A stretch of DNA of 64,000 nt, from positions 1 to 64,000 of the forward strand of contig JAKOGI010002223.1 of assembly GCA_029747015.1 (NCBI GenBank), in the 5' to 3' direction. The translations under genes were made by a program, and so were the position numbers. The DNA is from Carnegiea gigantea. Taxonomy: Eukaryota > Streptophyta > Magnoliopsida > Caryophyllales > Cactaceae. The number at the start of each line of letters is the position of its first letter. Position 1 is the first letter of the stretch. Under the pieces are notes generated by a model, which was given only the letters and a program-made list of their open reading frames with translations, was not told where the DNA came from and did not search any database. Shown here piece by piece: positions 10,903 through 22,447 of the stretch.

Positions 10903-12279
10903 CTATTTTAAGATGACAGCCCACTTTGCCAGTCGTCCATTTAAGATTGGCCTAGATAAGATGTATTTGATGGGATCAGCTTTGGAGATCACTTGTATTG
11001 TATAAGCCTGCATGTAATGCTTGAGTTTCTGGACGGCAAAGATGAGCGACAAGCACATATTTTCAATGGGAGAGTACTTCAATTCCGCGCTAACCAACGT
11101 ACGTCTTAAGTAGTACAGGGCAACTTCTTTCCCTTCCTTGTTTTCTTGTACACATAATGCTCCTAAGGATTGTTCTTGAGCTACAATGTATAGTCGAAGA
11201 GGTTTACCAGGGATGGGTGCCCCCAACACCGGAGGATGGGACAAATATTCCTTTATTTTCTTAAAAGCCATTTGACATGAGTCGTCCCATTCAAATGGTG
11301 CTTCTTTTTTTATAAGGTGGTTGAAGGGGTGGCAACGTCCTGCAAGATTTGAGATAAATCTTCCGATATATGCCAAGCGACCCTGGAGTCCGCGAAGTTC
11401 TTTGAGATTCTTTAGCTCAGGCATTTATTGAATTGCCTTGATTTTTGACCGGTCGATCTCAATTCCCCGATGGTGAACGACGAAGCCCAAGAATTTCCCG
11501 GAGGTGACACCGAGCGTGCACTTGAGTGGGTTCATCTTCAATTGGCATTTCCTTAATCGCTCAAAGATTAAACGAAGATCTTGTAAGTGGTCTGTCCTCT
11601 TCTTGGACTTGACCACCAAATCATCGACGTAACACTCAACTTTTCTGTGAAGCATATCGTCGAAAATTGTTTACATTGCCCTTTGGTAAGTTACTCCTGC
11701 ATTCTTAAGTCCAAAGGGCATCACCTTATAGCAAAAAATGCCTTTAGGTGTGCGAAAAGCTGTGGCCTCTTGATCCTCTGGCGCCATCAGAATCTGATTG
11801 TATCCTGTGGTACAATCCATAAACGACAACGCTTTATGCCCTGTAGTTGAGTCGATCATGAGCTCCGTGACAGGCAACGGGAAATCATCTTTTGGACAAG
11901 CGTCGTTGAGATCTCTAAAGTCAACACAAATACGAAGTTGCCCATTTTTCTTCCTAACAGGCATGATATTTGCTATCCACGTTGGGTATTTAACCTCGCA
12001 AATGAATCCTGCCTCCATGAGTTTGTTGACTTCTTTTTCAATTTCTGGTACCAAGTCTGGATGAAAATGTCGCTGGGGTTGCTTCTTAGACGAAATGCCC
12101 TTTTTGATGGAGAAGCGGTGAACTGCGACCTTTGGATCCAACCCGGGCATTTCTTTATAGCTCCAGACAAATACGTCCTTGTACTCGGACAAGAGTTCCA
12201 AGTACCGTTTTTCCTCCTCAGGTGTAAGTGACGAGCTTACGTAGATAGGACGAGGTTCTTCATTGGTCCCAAGATTCAA
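10903..12279 (-). pseudogene. Reverse transcriptase and first RNase H of the Tat-like pol
   Basis: RT motifs run in one frame: AGFICEVKYPTWIANIMPV, KKNGQLRICVDFRDLN, LSFMDCTTGYNQI, TAFRTPKGIFCYKVMPFGL and CYVDDLVVKS (YVDD catalytic box). The first RNase H follows, with LRLYIVAQEQSLGALCVQ and ALYYLRRTL; its first catalytic Asp is not evident (VAQEQS where D-x-S is usual). In-frame stops fall after YQRAM (11671) and KIKAIQ (11425). Confidence 0.92.
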
Positions 12280-12351
12280 CTCTTTTAACTCATCAACTGT
12301 AGCTTGCCCCCCATCTTCGAAGGTCTCAGGAGTTTCGGCCAGCTCTGTCTC

Positions 12352-13323
12352 TCAATCTAAGTCATCACATTCATGGGCTGTGATATGATTGGAAGGAACA
12401 ACTTCTTCTTCTTCCGCCTCATTGCTAGAGTTAGAGTTGTTTTGTTGACCCGTAAAAATCACAGTACGCATCTTTACTTTTAATGAACTGTCTATCTTCA
12501 CATCCAAGCTTGAGAAACACCTCATACGAGAAGGGATAGAGCTCTGAACTTCATTTATCACTCTCAAGCGGCTAAACGCAGAACTTTTCTCCTGCTGAAG
12601 CCGTGAGCTTGAAGAATCTTCACCATTTTTTATCCTGGCAAATAATGAATGCCTTGGCTGGGGAATGTCTTTGATTCTGTTAAAAACGGAGATTTTATGG
12701 CCTTTCCCTTTCCCTATTCGGGTGAACACCGACGGACATTTTCTCGAAGCGGGCGATTGTAGCCTATCAAACACAGAGGGTTTTGGTTTAGGTGAAGCAC
12801 TTTCCTCTTCACTCTCATCCACCTCTTTAGCTGAGATATGTTGAGTTGCCACCTTCTTGTCCTTTCGTCGCCCCGAGATTCTGATTGGCTGTGGTGGCGT
12901 GAAATCCAGTCCAACTTTTGATACGCCTGCTAAGCCACCCTGCTCTTGGATCTTTTTTTGAGTTTTATTAAGTCCATGAGGCTTGACCTCGACTACTTTT
13001 CCTAAGGTAGCTGGGTTTTGAAAGTCATAGCCAGCCTTTTCCATGAGTTTATAGGTGTTCGGATCAAATCCTTCTTTAGTCCGCACGCTTGGCAAATCAT
13101 TGCTGTCTTTAGAAGAGACGACAAACCCTGGAATGGGGGGCCAACTCACCTTAGCCTGCCACATCTTAAGGGTTGGAACTATTACACTCCCTTTTAGAGA
13201 AGTTATGCTAGATGCATCACCCTTAGTAGCTTTGTTCTCATTACTACGGCTCGTGGACTCGCCAAAGGGTGATTCACCCTCCTTGCGGCGAGACCTAGGA
13301 ATGTACCTTAAAATTGGCGGCAC
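12352..13323 (-). pseudogene. Linker region of Tat-like pol with SxFxR repeats
   Basis: This 323-codon open segment lies between protease and RT. It has no enzymatic motif. It contains PPIPGFVVSS and a series of short repeats: PSVFDRL, PSVFTRI, ISVFNRI, HSLFARI and SSAFSRL, spaced about 15-25 residues apart. It ends in an acidic stretch (NEAEEEEVVPSN). Comparable linkers occur in Tat pol polyproteins; their role is unknown to me. The frame matches protease and RT but is closed by stops at both ends. Confidence 0.7.
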
Positions 13324-13740
13324 TGATCCTGTTAAAGCGGCAGCTTGTTTAGCGAGCTGGTCAACACGAGAAGTGGTGCTACCTTGCTTGCCTACTTCTT
13401 TCTCGGGTTATTGCTTAGGAGCGTCATCTTTTGTTGTTCGAGGGGCCTTCTTTGCGACACCTTTGCCTGTGGAAGAAATAGTTAACGACATGGTTTCTTT
13501 AGGTGCAGCACCTTCTTCAAAGAACGTTGCATCTATAAAATGAGATTCAGCCTTAGTGAATGGCTTAACATCCCCATTTATTTTCTTCTCTCCATCACGG
13601 TAATACTTAAGGCATTAGTGTCAAGTGGGGGCCACTGTCCCATGCTCATAAAGCCAGGGTCGCCCAAGTAATAACTTGTAGGAAGTCTTGGCATCGATTA
13701 CATGGAAGATGGAAGATGTCATCAAATCTCCAATTATCAG

Positions 13741-14127
13741 TTAAATGCGAATCATGCCGATTGCACGCTGGCCTTCAAGGTTAAAGGCTTGAATCATCGT
13801 TCGGCTGTTAGACAGTTCTTCCACCATGATGCCTAAGTTATCCATTATAGACTTGGGCATGATGTTGACGGCTGACCCTCCATCCACGAGAATGCGCCTG
13901 ACCTTTTGCTCTCTAATATAACTAGTCACAAACAAAGGACGATTTTGGGGCTTAGATCCCAGCAGGCAGGATTTCATACCCTTTGACGCTCTTGGACTGC
14001 TCCTTTCCTCTTGAGTGGCGAGGGCTCTTCTTTCTTCCTTGTCTCTTCTTGCGACAGAGAGGTGGCGATTGTGCTTGGCTTTGCTTCCTTGGTCTCCGAT
14101 GAGTGATAAGAGTCCATCCCTTTTCAT
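13741..14127 (-). pseudogene. Aspartic protease of the Tat-like element
   Basis: It contains RRILVDGGSAVNIMPKSIM, where D-G-G-S is the active-site form usual in Tat/Athila proteases. It continues through FNLEGQRAIGMIRI and ends in a stop at 13741. The true protein frame enters this segment from another frame near 13955, so a frameshift separates it from the zinc-knuckle part of gag. Confidence 0.8.
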
Positions 14128-16047
14128 CTACATCAGCCTTATTAGAGATATCCATAAAAGGATCAGTCTCAGTCAAGGCTCCTTTGGATTCAATTGGAAC
14201 CACCACAGGCTCCAAACTTCCAAATTGAATTGCAACTAATTTCCCTCCTAGGGAGGAAATCAATTTAGTATTTACTCTACCATGAGGTTGAGTATGCTTG
14301 GGCTTCCAGGGCGATGAAGAGCACTCTAACTGAGTGGAGATATGATTTATCTCAACAGTGTCATCCAAATCTAATATTATCTTCACATCCCTAGCAAGTT
14401 GTATAATGCACTCCTTGAGCATTATGCACTTCTTAAGAGGGTGACTAACCACCCTATGATACCGACAATATTTAGGGTCAGTAACTCTTCCGGCTTCTTC
14501 AGGGCGTTTTGGATTTGGAAGCTCGATAACTCCATTTTGAAGGAGATCGTCGAGCATTCCTGACAAGTCTGAGTCAGGAAATGAGTATTTCTTCTCCTAT
14601 AATTCCTTCAATGTCGAACGCTTCTTCCCAGCATCCTTGGCGAATTCACTTTCTTGTTTTCATACTTGGGCTTTCCAGAGATTCGAACCGGTTCCCCAGT
14701 TGAAGTAGCCATGGATTCTTTGTTTGAGGACTTTGAGGACTTGGGATTTTTCTTGAATTCGCCTTTGTTCTTTATAGAGTTAGGTAAAGAAGAAGACTTG
14801 TGATGGTGACTTGCAATTGTCATCTCCATATCATGAGCCTTCGTCGCTAGTTCCTGGAAAGTCCTTGGCTTACTCATTTGCAAGACATACAGTAAATCCA
14901 ACTTCATGCCCTGCGCACACATTTCAACAGCTGAAGCCTCTATCAGACGGTCTTTGCACTCGAGACTAAGGGATCTCCAACGATTGATATAATCAAGCAC
15001 CGGCTCGTCCTTCTATTGTTTGGTGTTTGTTAGCTCTGTCATGCTAACAACGCGCTGAGTGCTGTAGAACCGATTTAGAAATTCCTGCTCCATTTGTTGC
15101 CAGCTATCAACGGACTCTGACTCTAAATCTGTGTACCAGTCGAACGCAATCCCTTTTAGAGTACGAACAAACTGCTTCACCAGTCGGTCTCCCTCTGTGC
15201 CAGCATTGCTGCATGTCTCAATAAAGTGTGCGACATGCTGTTTGGGGTTGCCCTTACCATCGAACTGGTTGGACTTGGGAGGCTGATAGCCATGGGGCAT
15301 GCGCAGCGCATCAATCCTCTTTTTATAAGGCTTTGTATACAAGTGGGTCTTGTGAGACCCTCCTCCTAGCTGAGCCTTGACTGCGTTTGCTATTAAGCTC
15401 TGAATCTCAATCGACATTGAGCCTAAGGAGTAGTCCTTCTTAGCTTTGCGGTCATTGTCAGATTCCTCGCTGTGATGTGACTCTTTGTCAGAGTCTTCAG
15501 TACCTGAACCCTTGTTAAAAGCTTCAAAGAACTTCTATTCCAGCCTCTTTATCAATTCAACAATTTGGTCATTCTGGCGCTTGATTTGAGCGTCCTTCTC
15601 TGCACTCTCTTTAGAGAGTCTATCCAAGGTTGCCATCATACTTGCTAGCTACTCCTCACGGTTAGTAGCTCCTGTCATCATGACTGGCATGATGACAGTG
15701 TCGGAAGATTTGGCTTCAATTTATGACATGCGCACCCCCTTTGGCAAGGGCGCAGAAGAATCACTACTATAGCAGTCTTCAACCTCAGAAACTGGAGATT
15801 AAAGGCTAAGTTTTTGAATTTCATCCATCCAGGACGACGCCTTGTGTTGCGTTTTTGAGTCTTGGAATTTGAATGTGGGCGACACAGTTTGCCTAGCAGC
15901 GGTTGACAGAGTAGCTTTTGCCATGCTCCTGGTCTTCATCGTATGAGCGCGCTTACTAGAAGTGACGCTCGCTTCACAGGATCTAAGAGAGAAAGATCCC
16001 ACGTTCTTCTTCTTCGAAGGTTGCGCGGTGACATTCTTTGTAGCCAT
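13952..16047 (-). pseudogene. gag of the Tat-like element
   Basis: The ATG at 16047 follows the PBS by about 75 bp. The first segment (to 15799) is basic and Ser/Thr-rich. After several in-frame stops, 15417-15013 carries the capsid region (FDGKGNPKQHVAHFIETC, LKGIAFDWYTDL, FLNRFYST). A single TAG near 15013 separates it from 15000-14608 (EPVLDYINRWRSLSLECKD), which reads on in the same frame. A frameshift near 14600 leads to 14566-13952, with the knuckle YCRYHRVVSHPLKKCIMLKE. Function would be capsid formation and RNA packaging; the copy cannot be translated intact. Confidence 0.87.
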
Positions 16048-16120
16048 ATCTCCGTCGAAGATGATGTTCTTGTGACTTGAAAGAATTGATTTTTAAGAGA
16101 AAGAGATGAGAGGTAGAGAC

Positions 16121-16138
16121 GTCCCACCAGGCGTGCCA
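16121..16138 (-). other. Primer-binding site of the Tat-like element
   Basis: On the minus strand, four bases after the 5' LTR, the sequence reads TGGCACGCCTGGTGGGAC. The TGG start pairs with a tRNA CCA end. I cannot name the tRNA with confidence. Confidence 0.65.
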
Positions 16139-16142
16139 AATT

Positions 16143-16839
16143 TGTAATCACAAATTACAAAGATTGAATTTTTATAGATTCAATTGATTTGAATTGGGTA
16201 CAACCTCTATGAATACAATCCTCTCATTCTTTCTTTTTCAAGGATGGATTTTCCAACCTTTCAATAAAGAGGGGTAGGGGACCTATTTATAGGAAAGCCT
16301 CCCTCTTGAAAGTCAAGACAGGCCTTGACTTGGGTTTTGGGCTTTGACATAGGTTTTGGGCCTTTTCAATCAGGCTTTACCCTAGACTACTTTGACTTTT
16401 ATTTGTTTGATTTTGACTTTGACTTGGGAGTCTCCCGACCTTGTACTGAGCACCGACTTGGAAGTTGCCTCGAACTTTGACCAGACGTTGACCTGAGAGT
16501 CGATTTAGATGTTTGACTTGTAAGCCGACGTAGGTCTTGACCTTTGACCTTTGACTTTGACTTTGACTTTTGACTACGCCTTGATTTGGACGTCGTTCGG
16601 GTTTTAGGTCGTAACTTAACTTGGTAGTCGTCTTGAGCCTCAGTTTGAGCTTTGACTCGAATTTTGACTGAGTTCAGACTTAGGAGTCATCTAGGCTTCA
16701 TCTTGGGTTTGACTTGTGAGTCTGTTTTGGGCTTGACTTGTGAGTCTTTTGGGCCTTATTAAATTAATTAAAAGGGTTGACCCAATTAACTAATTTAATT
16801 TAATTTTGGTATGACATGAATAAATTTTCAGTGCCTACA
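16143..16839 (-). repeat. 5' LTR of the Tat-like element
   Basis: Partner of 655-1359: TGTAATCACA to GTGCCTACA on the plus strand, followed by the right TSD ATAAC (16840-16844). Differences from the other LTR include a 4-bp indel near 16198 and two 6-bp steps in the TTTGAC runs. Confidence 0.92.
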
Positions 16840-16882
16840 ATAACACATGTTAGAGACCACACCTAGTTATAAACACAGAAAA

Positions 16883-17140
16883 TTATCCATAAATTTCGGT
16901 AAAAGGTTTATACTCCGCTCCACTATACTGAACAACCAATTTGTTTCTTCTAATGAGTTTATTTAGTTCCCCCTTCTTGTCAATTAGCATTCCCCTTTGT
17001 AATATCTTCCAAGAATGGTAATGTTGCAAGACCTTCAAATCTGACCCAAAAACAACAGTAAATTTTATAGCTGTCATTTTGCACATTGCACAATCTAACC
17101 TTGAAGGCATATAAAAATCATCAAGGAAACACAATAACAA
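16883..17140 (-). pseudogene. Unidentified gene-like fragment in Helitron copy 1
   Basis: This 85-codon open frame contains KILQRGMLIDKKGELN and KFTVVFGSDLKVLQHYHSW. A diverged counterpart at 20277-20462 in Helitron copy 2 keeps the same frame (KILQRGMLIDKKGEVN, FGSDLKVMQHYHS). I do not recognise the family. Retention of the frame in both copies, and the known habit of Helitrons of picking up gene pieces, make a captured exon plausible. A chance open frame inherited by both copies is not excluded. Confidence 0.35.
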
Positions 17141-18878
17141 TTAATCAAAGTAATCATCCTAATCGTGCAATGACATTTTGAATTAAGTAAAAGAAATTAC
17201 CAACACATTACTGCATCCTCTTGGAAATTACAATCCATGTGACAATATGGATCCGCATTAGAGAAAATCCCTTTAGTTCTATAAAGAGTCACACATTGAG
17301 GAACAATACTAATATCAATCAGAATACTGATATAGAGTATGATTAAGTGGGAGTGGGAGCATTATATAGGCAATTCGAGCATGCCATAACATTGGAAGGA
17401 AAGGGGATATTTACTTACAAAATGCAAGCGTACAAAAGTTTTAGTTCAGAGTAGCGTGAAGAGAGAGGAAGAGTGAGTTGTGATTGGATGATGAGAGAGA
17501 TAGAGATGGGGTGCATGAAGAGGAAGTAGTTATTGGGTGAATTTTTAACTTTTTCTATAATTAAAAAAATACTTTTACTATATCAATGGCAGGGATTTAA
17601 TAAGAGGATATTTCAGTTGTAGAGCAGAGTCGGAGATTGAGAGGATTAGGAAGTTAGGTTGGAGAAGTCTTTCACGTTACTTACTCATATTAATAAGGGG
17701 TTTTTTTCCCCATAAATTCTACCATAATTATTTTTTTCCAATTATACTAGTTGCAAAATTTGAACCGTTGATCTTGTAAAAATAAATCCCCATTGTTGAA
17801 ACCTTTTACTGATAACCTCCTAATTGAGTTAAAGGGATTATTGTCTCTCCCTTAGAGTATCCGTTTTTCATGGATTACTACCATGCTTTTCCTTCTCTAA
17901 TCCACTCTCTCAACATTGAAAGTCACCAAAATGCTTTTTTTGGGAGTGAAAGTGCGATGAATCATAGAGAGACATATAGGTATGTCAGGATTGGTCAACT
18001 TCAACTGATGTGGATGCGAGAAATTGATTCTCAATTAATTCGGTCCCTTCACACTATGATATGGCCATGTCCTCCACTCTCCCCATGGCAAGACCGTTGG
18101 CATTAAGCATTAAATTTTGTTATTGGAGATTTTAATTTTCGACTTTCAACTTATGAGCGATTAATTAATTGTGCTTGCTTTTCTCAATTATACAGCCTGG
18201 TTGTGCATGATGATAGCTTGGTTAGCAAGAATTAATGTTCTTGACTGTTGTTCCAAGTAGTAGTCATCGAATAATATAAATTCAGACTATTAACAATGGC
18301 GACTAACTGATGCATTCTACTACTTTTCAATACTTGGCAACCATAATCTCAATTTGCAAATTAAATCATCTAAAATAGTAGCCAAACTCAAATTCACTCA
18401 ATTTTTTTTAATGTTGATTTTCGAGTAGATGATGGTGGTGCCATTGAAAGTCATTACAAAAGTTGAGCACTTCTTTTTGGTGCGAATTCTAGCTTCCAGC
18501 ATTAGGTTGAGTTTGTGAAAATGGAATAGCATACGGGAAAGAGGTTGTAAGTAGATTCATGTGGGCCATATGCATCTGCCGTTGAGGAGACGAAATGTAC
18601 TTATTATTGAACAAATGAAAGAGAAAAGAAATTGATGAACCAGAGGATTAAAACTTGGTTTTGGATGTGGGGGGGGGGGGGATAGAGAGAGAAGATATCG
18701 TGAAAAAAACTGCAGATAATTTTAAACTGGTTATATGAGGCAAGATCAATTACAAAAATTGATGGTTCAGATTTTAAGAAAGAAAATCAAGGGATGACAA
18801 CTATTTTAATTGCCATAGTTGAAATTTTTTTCAATGATAGAAGAATCATCATTTTTTTTCCACAAGTCAAAATATAGT
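17141..18878. other. Non-coding body of Helitron copy 1
   Basis: AT-rich, no recognised coding, alignable along its length with copy 2 (20463-22271). A G run lies at 18669-18681. The small plus-strand frame at 17870-18106 is not kept in copy 2. Confidence 0.6.
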
Positions 18879-19041
18879 GCAAGTAATTTTTTGCTCAGTT
18901 TTTGCTATTATTTTAATCGAACAAAATAGCTATTTCAACAACTTGGATTAATAGGTAAATTAATTTAATGGCGTGGATCATGCTATTATCCGCAAATCAC
19001 TCTCTCGGATTTTGCAAAGATTGCTTTTATAATAGTATAGA

Positions 19042-19635
19042 TAGATAGATAGCTTTAGCCCTTTAATTCTTTTCATAGTACAGAAAGAAAAATATTGATC
19101 CAGATTATTATGTACAACCTGAGAATCTACCATTTTCATTTTTTGTGGCCTCTTAACTAATAATGGTTGCTTTTAGCAGATACAGTATTATAATTGGTTA
19201 TAACAAGGCATTTGAACGTTTGTAATAGATGTTAATTTTCAATTTTCATCTTTACCAACCTTTTTCTTAAATTTTGGCTTGTTCCTGGCTACACTAAACC
19301 TCCTATGCAAAAATTATTAAAGAAATATAAAATAAAATCTCATAAATTATTTTCATGATAAGTGAAAATATAGAAGCTCGGGTTGAGAAGTCCTTCTGGG
19401 GTTAAGGAAGATATTGACGTGATAAGGTACGAATGTGGGATGTTAAAGAGACCTTCTAGTGTAAGTAATTTTTTTACTCGGGTTTTTTTTATTATTTTAA
19501 TCGAACAAACTAGGTATTTCAACAACTTGAATTAAATAGATAAATTAATTTAATGGTATGGATCAGACTAATCTCCACAAATCACTCATGTTAGACCATT
19601 TTAAGGTTTGGCAAAGATTCCTATTATAATAGTTG
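19042..19635. repeat. Helitron spacer 1, ending in a second Helitron 5' terminus
   Basis: It begins TAGATAGATAG and ends (19461-19635) with a ~170-bp sequence that matches the 5'-terminal region of the adjacent Helitron (18879-19041). Its last bases are truncated (AATAGTTG) where copy 2 begins with CTAG. It is duplicated at 22448-23039. Confidence 0.75.
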
Positions 19636-22447
19636 CTAGTATAGACTCGTGCAATGCACGAAATGTCTTTTAAATGAAGCTTTAATTTAAAACTATAGAG
19701 TATTCATTTTATAAAATCATTTGTCACATAAATATTTTTTGAACATTCAGACATAAATTATCTAATTTACTTGATCATAGAAGAAGCAAAATTGGCTTTT
19801 TCAATCAATGGAAACTTTAATTGGAAATCAAATCCTTCTCACCTCTCTCTGAAGTCTTTGTAGTCTCAAATCTCACTAAGTTCTGTTATAAGTGGATTAT
19901 ATCTAAGAAAGGAAAAAACTAATGCATTAAAAGTAGGTCTTGATTAATGAAATAATTATTACATAGCTTGAGACAATTGTGATCATGTATCACTCACATA
20001 TGAAATAGGTTCACTATGTTATAGCGAAAAATACCAATTCTTTTACATTAGACGACACCATATTTAAGAAAAATTAGAGACGTCCAAATCTCATTCAAAA
20101 TAAAGTCATTTCCTCATTTGAATCCTACGTTTATGCATTATACATCAATCTCTATGGTTTTCTAATTTTACACCATAACATATCTAACATTTGCTTTTCC
20201 CTATGATAACTCATTAAAAAAATTTCCAAAAATATAACACATTTTAGAGACCACACCTAGTTATAAACATAGAAAATTATACATAAATTCCTGTGTAAGG
20301 TTTAAGCTCCGCGCCACTATACTGAACACCCCATCTGTTTCTTCTAGTCAGTTGATTTACTTCCCCCTTCTTGTCAATTAGCATCCCTCTTTGTAATATC
20401 TTCAAAGAATGGTAATGTTGCATGACCTTCAAATCTGACCCAAAAGCAGTAGTAAATTTCATGGTTGTTTATTTCTTACATTGCACAAACTGACCTTGAA
20501 CGCATATAAAAATCATCAAGGAAACACAATAAACAATTCATCAAAGTAATCATTCCAATCGTGCAATGACATTTTGAATTAAGTAAAAGAAATTACCAAC
20601 ATATTACTACATCCTATTGTAAGTTACAACCCATGTGATAACATGCATCCGCATTAGAGAAAATCCCTTTAGTTTTGCAAAGAGTCATGCATTGAGGAAC
20701 AACACCAGTATCAATTAAGATCCTGATATAGAAGATGATTGGGCGGGACTGGGAGCAGTATATAGGCAATTCGAGTATGCCATAACATTGGAAGTAAAGG
20801 GGGCTATTCACTTACAAAATGCAAGCGTACAAAAGTCTTAGTTCAGAGTAGCATGAAGAGAGAGGAAGGGTGAGTTGTGATTGGATGATGACAGAGATAG
20901 AGATGGAATGCATGAAGAGGGAATGGTTACTGGGCGAATTTTTAGCTTTTTCCATAATTAAGAAAAGATACTATTTCTATATCAATGGTAGGGAGTTAAT
21001 AAGATGATATTTCAGTTGTAGAGCAGAATCGGAGATTGAGAGAATTGGGAAGTTGGGGTGGAGACGTCTTTGAGTTACTTTCTCATATTGATCAGGGTTT
21101 TTTTTTCCCATAAATTCTACCATAATTATTTTTATTTTTTTTCAAGTATAGTTGTTGCAAAATTTGAACCGTTGATCTTGCAAAAATAAATCCCCACTAT
21201 TAAAACCTTTTTATCGATAACCTGCTAATTGAGTTAAAGACATTATTCACTCTCCCTTGGAGTATCCATTTTCATAGCTTACTGACTGCCATGCTTTTCC
21301 TTCTCTAATGCACTGACTCAACGTTGAAAGTCACCCAAATTATTTTTTGCTAGTGAAAGTGCAATAAATCATAGGGAGAGATGTAGGTACGCCAAGATTG
21401 GTCAACTTCAACTTATGTGAATGCGAGAGGTTGATCCTCAATTAATTCGAACTCTTCACACTACAATATGGCCATGTCCTCCACTCTCCCCATGGCAACA
21501 CCGTTGACATTAAACATTAAATTTTGTTGTTGGAATAATTAATTAATTGTGCTAGCTTTTCCCAATTACATAGGCTGGTTGTGCATAATGATAGCTTGGT
21601 CAGCAAGAATTAATGTTCTTGATTGTTGTTCCACGTAGTCGTCATGGAATAATATAAATTCAGACTATTAACAATGGCGATCCATTGATGCATTCTACTA
21701 CTCTTTAATACTCGGCAACCATAATCTTAATTTACAAATTAAATCATCTAAAATAGTAGTCAAACTCAAATTCACTCAATTTTTTTTTTTAATGTTGATT
21801 TTCGAGTAGATGAGGGTGGTGCCATTGAAAGTCATTATGGAAGTTCAGCACTTGTTTTTGGAGCTAATTGGAAAACTCCATCCAGCTTCCAACATTAGGT
21901 TAAGTTAGTGAAAATGGAATAGAATAGGGGGAAAAGGTTGTAAGTAGATTGATATGGGCCATATTTCATCTACTATTGAAGAGAGGAAAATTTACTTATT
22001 ATTGAACAAATGGAAGAGAAAAGAAATTGATGAACCAGAGGATTAGAACAGGGTTTTGGATGTGGAGGGGTGGGGAGATGGAGAGAGAAGATATCGTGAG
22101 AAAAACTACAGATAATTTTAAACTGATTATATCAGGTAAGATCAATTAGAAAAATTGACGGTTCAGATTTTAAGAAAGAAGATCAAGGGATGAGAACTAT
22201 TTTAATTACCATAGTTGAAATTTTTTTCAATTATAGAAGAATCATCATTTTTTTCAAAGTCAAAATATAGTGCAAGTAATTTTTTACTCAATTTTTGCTA
22301 TTATTTTAATCAAACAAAATAGCTATTTCAACAACTTGCATTAAATAAGTAAATTAATTTAACAGTATGGATCATGCTAATCTTGACAAATCACTCTTGC
22401 TGTACCATTCTATTGTTTTACAAAGATTGCTGTTATAACAGTATAGA
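19636..22447 (-). mobile_element. Non-autonomous Helitron copy 2
   Basis: This 2812-bp element reads on the minus strand from TCTATACTGTTATAA to CTATACTAG. Eleven bases before the 3' end is the hairpin TCGTGC-ATT-GCACGA (six-base stem). The 5' flank is A as expected; the base after CTAG is C rather than T. It carries no recognised Rep/helicase. The 20277-20462 and 20614-20811 minus-strand frames are short and unidentified. In a ~210-bp stretch around 20270-20470 it differs from copy 1 at roughly 13% of positions (hand estimate), more than the LTR divergence of the nested Gypsy element, so the duplication came first. Confidence 0.82.
20277..20462 (-). pseudogene. Copy-2 counterpart of the unidentified fragment at 16883
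   Basis: This 61-codon frame shares KILQRGMLIDKKGE and VQYSGAE with the fragment in copy 1. Family not recognised. A second minus-strand frame just upstream (20614-20811, with PQCMTLCKTKGIFSNADACY) could be a preceding exon, since the corresponding copy-1 sequence (17210-17330) is similar. Confidence 0.3.

Larger units (their letters stand above)
655..16839 (-). mobile_element. Tat/Retand-like Ty3/Gypsy retrotransposon
   Basis: This is a complete 16.2-kb element with TG...CA LTRs of 705 and 697 bp and a 5-bp TSD. Minus-strand order is 5' LTR, PBS, gag with a C/H knuckle, protease (DGGS motif), long linker, RT (YVDD), RNase H, a second RNase H, integrase, a long 3' region, PPT and 3' LTR. Two RNase H domains and a long 3' region with an antisense ORF and tandem repeats are known traits of the plant Tat clade (Retand-type). 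Removing the solo LTR at 7588-10011 leaves about 13.8 kb. By hand count the LTRs differ at about 48 of ~690 aligned positions (~7%), mostly transitions, so insertion was not recent. All ORFs are broken. Confidence 0.92.
50..19041 (-). mobile_element. Non-autonomous Helitron copy 1, split by the Tat-like Gypsy element
   Basis: On the minus strand the element starts TCTATACTATTATAA (rc of 19027-19041) and ends CTATACTAG at position 50, with a decayed hairpin just inside the 3' end. It is flanked by A (5') and T (3'), as expected for Helitron insertion between A and T. Without the nested Gypsy element and its duplicated ATAAC the Helitron is about 2.8 kb, almost the same length as copy 2 at 19636. 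No Rep/helicase coding is visible, so it is non-autonomous. The sequence either side of the Gypsy insertion (to 654 and from 16845) aligns continuously with copy 2 around 20236. Confidence 0.75.
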
